Shown here: in pieces, positions 1 through 5,508 of the stretch | Position numbering within the stretch: position 1 is the first letter of the stretch | Layout: the number at the start of each line of letters is the position of its first letter | NCBI GenBank assembly: GCA_937888925.1 | Contig: CALARM010000283.1 | Span: forward strand, 1-6,313 | Length of the DNA stretch: 6,313 nucleotides | Direction: 5' to 3' | Source of the DNA: an uncultured Synergistia bacterium | GTDB lineage: Bacteria > Eremiobacterota > SpSt-956 > JAKJGF01 | Notes under the pieces: generated by a model | What the model saw: the letters and a program-made list of their open reading frames with translations, nothing else | Told to the model about the DNA's origin: nothing | Database searches by the model: none | Program-made: the position numbers and the translations under genes

Positions 1-23
1 TAAAATTGATAGAGAAAAACATT

Positions 24-52
24 TTGACTTGGAATTATAAATATTGTACAAT
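24..52 (+). promoter_or_regulatory. sigma70-type promoter, TTGACT-17-TACAAT
   Basis: The -35 hexamer TTGACT (24-29) and the -10 hexamer TACAAT (47-52) each differ from consensus by one base and are separated by the optimal 17 bp. This is the best promoter match I found in the window. Transcription would begin near 59-60 and give a leader of about 200 nt before the gene at 261. A perfect TATAAT also lies at 52-57, but it is 22 bp from the -35 and so less likely to be the one used. AT-rich DNA produces chance matches, so this remains a sequence prediction. Confidence 0.55.
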
Positions 53-260
53 ATAATTTACAAATATAAAGGGATTGTCAGGAAATAAATGTATCATAGT
101 TACAGTTTGTATCATAACGCGTAACGCGAGGATAATAGCCATTTTAATAATTTAACAGGGTTATTTTTTTATAGTCCCTGAAGCTTTATTTTACACCATT
201 AAAAATGAAAATTCCTATACATTTAAATTATCTATAAATATTGTCTTAAGGAGAGATTAT
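53..260 (+). other. non-coding leader of the first gene
   Basis: About 200 bases without a substantial gene. The stretch contains a 9-bp direct repeat TGTATCATA at 90-98 and 108-116 (18-bp period), a GC-rich heptamer repeat at 113-130, and a weak hairpin in which CAGGG (156-160) could pair with CCCTG (176-180) across a 15-nt AT-rich loop. It also holds an 11-codon reading frame at 89-124, described under findings. It ends in a clear Shine-Dalgarno AAGGAG (248-253), seven bases before the ATG at 261. I do not recognise a known riboswitch. The loop is too large and the stem too short for a convincing terminator. Confidence 0.4.
113..130. repeat. GC-rich heptamer repeat, short copy
   Basis: Reads as one degenerate unit (113-119) and one perfect CGTAACG unit (120-126), followed by CGAG (127-130). 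It shares 14 identical bases, ACGCGTAACGCGAG (117-130), with the longer array at 5386-5399 in the same orientation. The core CGCGTAACGCG (118-128) is an interrupted palindrome. Both copies are introduced by GTATC and are conspicuously GC-rich within AT-rich intergenic DNA. Function unknown. Confidence 0.7.
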
Positions 261-1001
261 ATGAGCCAGAATAAACTTAAAGATTATCAAAAAGAGTTAT
301 TTGAATATGATTATACCCTGAAAAAAATAGATAATATATTGATTTCTACCAGACTGCCCCAGGAAGAAAGAGAATATTATCAGTTAAGTCGTGAATCATG
401 TCAGAAGGCCAAGAATAAAACTTCTCAGGAGATGGCTGAATATGCAAAACAAAACAGATTGTCTCTTCTTATAGCGCCTCTTTCAAAAGATGAAAAAGAA
501 GAATTAATTCGTTCCATGGAAAGGGGAGGTGGAGAGCCCGGCGAAACCATTAGATTTGATGATGTGAGAGAAGAAAAATTTTATATAGAAGAAGAAACTT
601 TTATACCTGAATCTACCGGTTATAAGACAAAGAAATTAAATGAATACGCAGTGAACGGATTTGCAGAGGTTGATAATAGTCATGATGACCTGGAGAATGT
701 AGATGTAGAGAATAATAATCTGGAGATTGAAGATCTGGAGAATGTAGATGTAGAGAATAATAATCTGGAGATTGAAGATCTGGAGAATGTAGATGTAGAG
801 AATGATAATCTAGAGATTGAAGAACAGGAGAGCAGAGATATAGAAAATCTTAAACCAGGAAAAAAAGATTTTGATTTTGACGGTGAACAAAATTTTTCAG
901 ACGAATGGGAAAATGATGGTGCTTCACTATCATGGAGTCCTGAAGTGATTAATTTTATAAGGTCTTTGAAAGAAGAACTGTCCCTGTTTTATGGGGGATA
1001 A
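261..1001 (+). CDS. hypothetical acidic protein with three 15-residue tandem repeats
   Basis: I do not recognise this 246-residue protein. Residues 1-90 are charged and probably helical, possibly coiled coil. From about residue 100 the chain is strongly acidic and probably disordered. Residues 143-187 are three tandem copies of the 15-mer DLENVDVENNNLEIE, with only an N-to-D change in the third copy. A short C-terminal segment (about 223-244, starting near SWSPEVINFIRSLKEEL) again looks helical. There is no signal peptide or membrane segment, so it is probably cytosolic. The start is supported by AAGGAG seven bases upstream. It may be co-transcribed with the genes beginning at 1137, but the 135-bp gap leaves that open. 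The acidic linker between two helical ends would suit a protein-protein adaptor; that is inference only. Confidence 0.85.
   Translation: MSQNKLKDYQKELFEYDYTLKKIDNILISTRLPQEEREYYQLSRESCQKAKNKTSQEMAEYAKQNRLSLLIAPLSKDEKEELIRSMERGGGEPGETIRFDDVREEKFYIEEETFIPESTGYKTKKLNEYAVNGFAEVDNSHDDLENVDVENNNLEIEDLENVDVENNNLEIEDLENVDVENDNLEIEEQESRDIENLKPGKKDFDFDGEQNFSDEWENDGASLSWSPEVINFIRSLKEELSLFYGG
687..821 (+). repeat. three 45-bp in-frame tandem repeats
   Basis: Copies lie at 687-731, 732-776 and 777-821. Copies 1 and 2 differ at a single base (GAC versus GAT in the first codon). Copy 3 differs from copy 2 at two bases, one of them silent and one giving N to D. The near identity at DNA level, including third codon positions, points to recent duplication by slippage or unequal recombination. 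The unit is a multiple of three, so changes in copy number would keep the reading frame. Confidence 0.95.
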
Positions 1002-1136
1002 TAAAGATTATTTAAAGCAGGTGCAATTTCCGGTAAAAGTGAAACTAGCTGTCGTAAAAAAAAGCGCTATTTTCAGATATTTTAAGAATTATTATTAAAA
1101 AATTTTTGAAAGGAATTTTTATATATTTTACATGAG
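1002..1136. other. intergenic spacer without a clear terminator or promoter
   Basis: This 135-bp AT-rich gap has no convincing intrinsic terminator or promoter. Near its end GAAAGGA (1108-1114) is the only Shine-Dalgarno-like element. Part of it lies in the loop of an all-A/T stem (1098-1104 with 1114-1120), and it sits 22 bases before the ATG at 1137. An ATG AGA TGA mini-frame (1132-1140) lies in between. Confidence 0.4.
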
Positions 1137-2912
1137 ATGAGACATAAGAAGAATTTATATAACACTTTTTTATACTTAATTACAGGTATATTTTTTTATT
1201 GCTTTATACTGCAGCCATGTTTTTCTCAGACATCTACGAATAAATGGGCTGTTATTATTGCTATAAATAAATATAAAGATAAAAATTTACTGCCTCTTAA
1301 ATATCCGGAAAGTGATGCATCGGAATTTAGAAAAATACTTATGCAATACGATGCTATCCCTGAGGATCATATAAAGACCATTACAGGTAAAGAAGCTACC
1401 AGGACAAATATCAAAAATCTTATATATGAATATCTTCCTTCAAAGGCTTCCCCGGAAGATGAAATTTTTATTTTTTTCAGCGGTTACGGTACCTTTATTA
1501 AAGATGATAACGGTGATGAAAAAAATGGCCTTGATGAATGTATAATTCCCTATGATGGTAAAATATCAAATCCCAATGGAAATTATATAAGAGATGATGA
1601 TCTGTTAAACTGGCTTAAAGCTGTAAAATGCAGGAATATAGTTTTAATACTTGACTCGGAGAAATCATCCGGCATGGATGAACTGCCAGCCAGAGAAGGT
1701 ATCTTATTGATAACTTCTTCAAGTTACGGTGAGTTAATGAGAGAGGAAAAAGATCTCAAAGGAGGTACTTTTATGCATTTCTTCATAGAGTCTATAAAGA
1801 AATGTGAGACTCCGGGATGTTCTGAAATTTCTCTACTCGATGTCTTTGAAAATACAAAGAAAAAGGTTATGAATTATACAAAATCACGTAAATACAAACA
1901 GACTCCTGTCGTAAAAGGTAAGATTTCAAAAAAGATTGTTTTTACACCATCGTCAGGGGAAGAAAAAATTGCCGGCAATCTCCTCTTTTCTTCCGACTAT
2001 AGTGGTAATCAGAATATTTACATTTTGAATGGTAAGGGGAAAGTAAATCTGACAGAAAAAAATGGAATTAATTTATGCCCTGTCTGGTCTCATGACGGGG
2101 AAAAAATAGCATTTCTTTCTAATAGAACAGGGAATTTCGATATTTTTGTTATGAACTCTAACGGAACAAACCAGATAAATCTTTCAGATAGCCCTGAAAA
2201 TAATTACTGCCCCTCATGGTCACCCGATAGTTCAAGACTCGCCTATACATCCCGTGTGGATACAGGGGAAAGTATTTTTATAATAAATGGTGACGGTACA
2301 GGTAAAATCCAGATTACAAATGGTAAAGATTGGAAAGATACAAAACCTCTATGGTCATATGACGGAAGTAAAATAGCTTTTATGTCTACCAGAAGAGGGA
2401 ATAATGATATTTATACAATCAATCCTGATACTATGGAACTTGTTAAATTGACAGGCAATGGTCTGAATATTTCAGATTTTCTCTGGTCACCTGACGGCAA
2501 ATATATAGCCTTTATAGCAAAAAATGATAAAAAATCTGATTTATATATAATGAACAGTAATGGAACTATGGTGACGAATCTTACGAATGATAACGGAACA
2601 GAATATGATTTTTCATGGTCTCATGACGGAAGAAAAATAGCTTTCTGTACGACTGAATATACGGAAAATACAGCCAATATATGTATCATAGATATTGATA
2701 GCGGACAAAAAACATCTATCACTTCAGACGGTATATGGAAAAGTCATCTGTCCTGGTCTGATGATTCTACAAAAATACTTTTCTGTTCAGGAACGAAGGC
2801 TCCCGGCGAAATTTATGAAATAAAATCAGATGGCACAGGACTCTCAAAGCTGGTAGGAGGGCAGGGAAATAACCAGGAACCTTCATGGAAACCAGTTAAT
2901 GAAGAAAAATGA
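1137..2912 (+). CDS. exported caspase-like (C14-fold) pseudoenzyme with TolB-like beta-propeller
   Basis: Residues 1-31 form a signal peptide: basic RHKK, a hydrophobic stretch, then CFS-QT as the likely cleavage site. Cys28 is not in a good lipobox. Residues about 36-222 match the bacterial caspase/peptidase C14 fold in order: KWAVIIAINKY, then IFIFFSGYG, GLDECIIPYD, NIVLILDSEKSSG, ITSSSYGEL and GGTFMHFFIESI. The family's catalytic His (SGHG) is Tyr117 and its Cys (DxCHSG) is Glu175, so proteolysis is not expected. Residues about 278-591 are PD40/TolB-type propeller repeats, with WSxDG-like motifs at W317, W361, W406, W450, W494 and W540. A closing W584 with the strand near 280-297 suggests seven blades. 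The product probably acts in the periplasm or outside the cell as a binding or scaffold protein. No other in-frame ATG fits upstream, and the next Met (69) would remove the signal peptide. The stop overlaps the next start. Confidence 0.88.
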   Translation: MRHKKNLYNTFLYLITGIFFYCFILQPCFSQTSTNKWAVIIAINKYKDKNLLPLKYPESDASEFRKILMQYDAIPEDHIKTITGKEATRTNIKNLIYEYLPSKASPEDEIFIFFSGYGTFIKDDNGDEKNGLDECIIPYDGKISNPNGNYIRDDDLLNWLKAVKCRNIVLILDSEKSSGMDELPAREGILLITSSSYGELMREEKDLKGGTFMHFFIESIKKCETPGCSEISLLDVFENTKKKVMNYTKSRKYKQTPVVKGKISKKIVFTPSSGEEKIAGNLLFSSDYSGNQNIYILNGKGKVNLTEKNGINLCPVWSHDGEKIAFLSNRTGNFDIFVMNSNGTNQINLSDSPENNYCPSWSPDSSRLAYTSRVDTGESIFIINGDGTGKIQITNGKDWKDTKPLWSYDGSKIAFMSTRRGNNDIYTINPDTMELVKLTGNGLNISDFLWSPDGKYIAFIAKNDKKSDLYIMNSNGTMVTNLTNDNGTEYDFSWSHDGRKIAFCTTEYTENTANICIIDIDSGQKTSITSDGIWKSHLSWSDDSTKILFCSGTKAPGEIYEIKSDGTGLSKLVGGQGNNQEPSWKPVNEEK

Positions 2913-3493
2913 ATATTTTTAGAAATCATCAAATACCTGCACGTATGGCATGTTCACAGAAATTTTCCGGGAAATCACTGAACAATAGGTCCGGTAATAT
3001 CAGAAACACTGTTTTAATGTCCTTATTTATAGCTTTAATATGTGTTTTTACCATGTCCATAAGAATACCTACCTTTACAGGAGGATATATTAATCCCGGA
3101 GATATTGTAGTTATATTTGCAGGATTCCTCTTCGGTGGAACAGGAGGATTCATTGCAGGCGCTCTTGGCTCTGTTATGGCAGATTTTCTCGGAGGTTATT
3201 TTATATTTATCCCCATTACTTTTATTGCCAAAGGAGGGGAAGGTTTTCTTGCAGGCTATATAGGAAAAAATTTAAATAAAGACTCTAGATTTATCTGGAT
3301 AATAACAGGTGGAATTTTAGCTGCCCTCTGGATGGTAGCCATTTATTTTATCGGAGAGACTCTCTATCCTGCGATGGGCCTTGCGAAAGCTTTTTCCGCA
3401 CTTATACCAAATCTGTTTCAGGCCTGTGTCGGATTTGCAGGTTCTATCATGTTATATAATCTTACAGGAAGATTTTTGAGAAAAAAGATATGA
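2909..3493 (+). CDS. ECF transporter substrate-binding (S) component, PF07155-like
   Basis: A 194-residue integral membrane protein with about six hydrophobic segments (near 32-52, 64-80, 78-95, 96-117, 127-148 and 163-186). The segment IRIPTFTGGYINPGD (51-65), followed by glycine-rich helices with GALGSVMADFLGGY and FIAKGGEGFLAGYIG, is typical of the ECF S-component family once annotated as DUF1393 or riboflavin-type. Such proteins bind a vitamin or related small molecule and need an EcfA/EcfA'/EcfT module for uptake. None is encoded here, so it would share a module encoded elsewhere. The substrate cannot be told from sequence. The ATG overlaps the preceding stop as ATGA with no strong Shine-Dalgarno, which suggests translational coupling. 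Residues 1-31 are unusually long and polar before the first helix, so starts at Met13 or Met37 are possible, but neither has a ribosome binding site. Confidence 0.85.
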   Translation: MNIFRNHQIPARMACSQKFSGKSLNNRSGNIRNTVLMSLFIALICVFTMSIRIPTFTGGYINPGDIVVIFAGFLFGGTGGFIAGALGSVMADFLGGYFIFIPITFIAKGGEGFLAGYIGKNLNKDSRFIWIITGGILAALWMVAIYFIGETLYPAMGLAKAFSALIPNLFQACVGFAGSIMLYNLTGRFLRKKI

Positions 3494-4413
3494 AAGTCAC
3501 ATTGATAAAAATCCTGGGAAAAATATTTATAAAATCCGATTATAACGGAGAATTTATCTCTGAGCTCAAACATGTGATACCTGCAAAAAACAGACGATGG
3601 AACAGCGCTTTCCCTATAGGTTTTTACTACAGACTCATGACATCTATTCCAGTAGAGAAACTTTCCGATGAGGCTTATATTCTGAATAATATAAAAACTC
3701 TCTGTGACAGCGGCCTGTTGAAAAAGACCTGGGAAATAGACGAATACTATTTTGAAACGGTAAGGGATCTGTGTCTGAAACATTTCCTGGAAGTCTATCT
3801 TCAGGAAGATGAGAATATTACAAGGATTATTGCGTCTGAAACATTGCCCTATGACATAGTGAATAATTCTCAGGAAAAACTCATCGAAGAAGCGGAACAA
3901 TACAGACCGGGAGAAATCGTTCGTTTCCGGTGGGATTATGATACTGTAAGTTCACCTGACAGCAGAAAAGACGAATCAAATTTTCAGTTTTATTTTTTAG
4001 AAGAAGACAGATGGGTTTTTGCTACGAATTTTTCCCGGGGCCCCAGGGAAGAGATAGCTCCAAATATATCTTCGACTACAGCCAGATTCGAAGTGAAATA
4101 TCTGGATAAGATCTATATGTATAACTGGGAAGGCTCTTTTTACTGTCCTAGAAACAGTATCTTTAAATTTAAAGGCTCTTTTTATCTTGTCCTTGATGAA
4201 AATGAAGTAAAAAATCTGGGCGATGATATTGAAGGATGGTCAAAAGCCAGGCAGATTGCAGAATATCAGAAGATTCTTCTCAGGCTTGACGAGATAAACA
4301 GAGACAGAAACACTATGGAAGGTCTGCTCAGGGCAAAACCTTTTGAAATAGTCGATATAGAAACTACTGCAAAACCTTTTGCCCCCGATAAATCTTTCGA
4401 GATTATTGAATAG
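3490..4413 (+). CDS. hypothetical protein, possible HARP-like N-terminus
   Basis: I do not recognise the full 307-residue protein. There is no signal peptide or membrane helix, so it is probably cytosolic. Residues 11-37, with KIFIKSDYNG, EFISELKHVIP and RRW, resemble the start of HARP-type motifs (SMARCAL1 and some bacterial J-domain-associated proteins: a strand, Y, an LK helix, IP, then RxW). Residues 81-99 (WEIDEYYFETVRDLCLKHF) could be the second half, after an insertion of about 40 residues. This assignment is weak. Residues 138-235 are rich in aromatic residues and probably beta-stranded. Residues 250-280 form a charged, probably coiled-coil helix, and the tail contains two KPF motifs. 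The start ATG overlaps the preceding stop as ATGA, making it the last gene of a coupled trio. No terminator follows before the convergent gene five bases away. Confidence 0.8.
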   Translation: MKVTLIKILGKIFIKSDYNGEFISELKHVIPAKNRRWNSAFPIGFYYRLMTSIPVEKLSDEAYILNNIKTLCDSGLLKKTWEIDEYYFETVRDLCLKHFLEVYLQEDENITRIIASETLPYDIVNNSQEKLIEEAEQYRPGEIVRFRWDYDTVSSPDSRKDESNFQFYFLEEDRWVFATNFSRGPREEIAPNISSTTARFEVKYLDKIYMYNWEGSFYCPRNSIFKFKGSFYLVLDENEVKNLGDDIEGWSKARQIAEYQKILLRLDEINRDRNTMEGLLRAKPFEIVDIETTAKPFAPDKSFEIIE

Positions 4414-4418
4414 AATTT

Positions 4419-5342
4419 CTACGCTTCATTTATTGACTTCAAAAGATCATGTCCCATTTTATGGTCAGGTTCAATCTCAAGTCCTTTCCGGCATAATTCC
4501 AGAGCTTTTTCTTTATTGCCACACGTAAAATAATAAAGGGCAAGGCCGAGATAGGACAGGGCCACGTCCGGCTCAAGCTCTGTGGCTTTAGTAAAAGCCT
4601 TCAGGGCTTCGTCAAATAGATTGAGACTGAGATATACAAAACCTGTATGCTGGTATACGTAGGGATATTTATCTTCTCCGCCAAGGGCAATACATTTCTC
4701 CAGTTTTTCTTTTGCTTCTTCGAACATGTTCATCGATCTGTATACAAATCCCAGGTCATAGAGAACATTTATATCTTCCGGACCGAGTTTTTCCGCTTCG
4801 AGAAAAGCTGATAATCCCTCTTCAAATCTGAATTGATTTATATATTCTCCACCGAGGGTAACAAGGGCTTTTACTTTTTCTTCGTCATTTTTTGCCTTTA
4901 CCACTTCATATTTATATCTCATTTCGAGATATTCTGGAAGATGTTTTATCTTTTTGTATCTCGTTTCTGCTGTGACTTCAATTGTTTCATTCTGATATAT
5001 ACAGGAAGGATGAAGGGGTTGTTCATTGTCAAAATGAAATATACCATAAGTTCGGCAGAAAAAAGGCCTTCCTTTATAAACGGTGCATCCTTTATTCCAG
5101 TAAGGACAGTAGTCTCTGTCTTTATTTTCTATAAAACTTTTAAATGTTTCTATACCGGGACTGATATTATGTTCCTTTATAAAATAGTCGAGATAATCAA
5201 GGTCCAGAAGAGAAAGAGGAGGGTATGAAAATTTTTTGGAACAGCATAATTCACATGTCCCGCATCCCGGCTCACTGTCTGTCATATATTCCCTGTCAAA
5301 ATCATCATATATTTCTCTCAGTCTCGTGAAAAATTCATTCAT
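4419..5342 (-). CDS. YkgJ-type cysteine-cluster domain fused to TPR repeats
   Basis: The 307-residue product has an N-terminal CxxCxxCC cluster (C27, C30, C33, C34) followed by C79, C86 and C96. These lie in the CPYW, GC and GRPFFCRTYG contexts expected for the YkgJ/PF03692 putative Zn- or Fe-S-chelating family. C114 is an additional cysteine. The biochemical role of that family is not established. Residues about 159-294 form four TPR units (about 159-190, 191-224, 225-260, 261-294) with the usual G-Y-A-P spacing, for example LGFVYRSMNMFEEAKEKLEK. TPRs bind partner proteins, so the metal domain may be docked to another complex. It is probably cytosolic. The start is supported by AGAAGG on the minus strand (5349-5354), six bases before the ATG. 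Its 3' end faces the gene ending at 4413, and its 5' end is divergent from the TPR gene at 5509. Confidence 0.9.
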   Translation of the reverse strand: MNEFFTRLREIYDDFDREYMTDSEPGCGTCELCCSKKFSYPPLSLLDLDYLDYFIKEHNISPGIETFKSFIENKDRDYCPYWNKGCTVYKGRPFFCRTYGIFHFDNEQPLHPSCIYQNETIEVTAETRYKKIKHLPEYLEMRYKYEVVKAKNDEEKVKALVTLGGEYINQFRFEEGLSAFLEAEKLGPEDINVLYDLGFVYRSMNMFEEAKEKLEKCIALGGEDKYPYVYQHTGFVYLSLNLFDEALKAFTKATELEPDVALSYLGLALYYFTCGNKEKALELCRKGLEIEPDHKMGHDLLKSINEA

Positions 5343-5367
5343 ATATGGCCTTCTTTCTGTTATGTAT

Positions 5368-5399
5368 CGTGACGCGTGACGGGTGACGCGTAACGCGAG
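5368..5399. repeat. GC-rich heptamer repeat array, long copy
   Basis: Four consecutive 7-bp units are followed by CGAG: CGTGACG (5368-5374), CGTGACG (5375-5381), GGTGACG (5382-5388) and CGTAACG (5389-5395). The unit CGTNACG equals its own reverse complement apart from the central base. The final 14 bases, ACGCGTAACGCGAG (5386-5399), are identical to 117-130, and both copies are preceded by GTATC. The array lies between two divergent genes. Function unknown. Confidence 0.85.
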
Positions 5400-5441
5400 A
5401 AGTTATAATATTTTTTACTTATTAGACTTTACCGGATAGAA

Positions 5442-5501
5442 TCCTTCATGATATTTCTTGCTATAGGGATGATATTTATTGTAAAATATTTCATGAAAGG
5501 A
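5442..5501 (+). promoter_or_regulatory. inverted repeat able to mask the TPR gene's ribosome binding site
   Basis: TCCTTCATG (5442-5450) pairs with CATGAAAGGA (5492-5501), leaving one bulged A. After a 2-nt bulge the stem can continue as ATATTT (5451-5456) with AAATAT (5484-5489), giving about 15 pairs around a 27-nt loop. The 3' arm contains most of the Shine-Dalgarno AAAGGAG (5496-5502), so the structure in RNA would hide it. The same inverted repeat could instead be a DNA operator. A TTGCTA-16-TGTAAA promoter candidate (5458-5485) lies in the loop region and, if used, would leave out the 5' arm. Confidence 0.4.
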
Positions 5502-5508
5502 GAAGATT

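Larger units (their letters stand above)
5343..5508. other. divergent intergenic region
   Basis: These 166 bases must carry the start signals for both the minus-strand gene ending at 5342 and the + strand TPR gene at 5509. From left to right it holds the minus-strand ribosome binding site (5349-5354), the heptamer array (5368-5399), a TATAAT at 5404-5409, and an inverted repeat (5442-5501) that ends in the TPR gene's Shine-Dalgarno. The TATAAT has only a partial -35, GTGACG at 5383-5388 with a short 15-bp spacer, and this lies inside the heptamer array. Confidence 0.55.

Noticed and set aside
156..180. CAGGG/CCCTG hairpin with T-rich stretch as a terminator
   Set aside because: Only five pairs around a 15-nt loop, and the T-run is in the loop rather than after the stem.
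1128..1160. TTTACA as a -35 box for an internal promoter at the start of the caspase-like gene
   Set aside because: It overlaps the start codon region and would place transcription inside the signal peptide coding sequence.
2929..3153. Minus-strand open frame of 74 codons
   Set aside because: Lies entirely inside the ECF S-component gene. That gene has clear family signatures, and the antisense product has none.
3418..3900. Minus-strand open frame of 160 codons
   Set aside because: Antisense to the ends of two coupled + strand genes. The product is rich in Phe, Ile and Cys as expected for a shadow frame in AT-rich coding DNA, and has no recognisable motif.
540..3930. Shared PGE-(T/I)-(I/V)-RF segment in the proteins at 261-1001 and 3490-4413
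   Set aside because: Only about seven residues match and the flanks differ, so this is too short to claim homology.
4833..5228. Plus-strand open frame of 131 codons
   Set aside because: Antisense to the YkgJ-TPR gene, which is supported by its cysteine motif, TPRs and ribosome binding site.
113..5399. Heptamer arrays as a CRISPR array or as ends of an inserted element
   Set aside because: Units are 7 bp and contiguous, without spacers. The two copies are in direct orientation and differ in length, and there is no transposase, integrase or target-site duplication between them.
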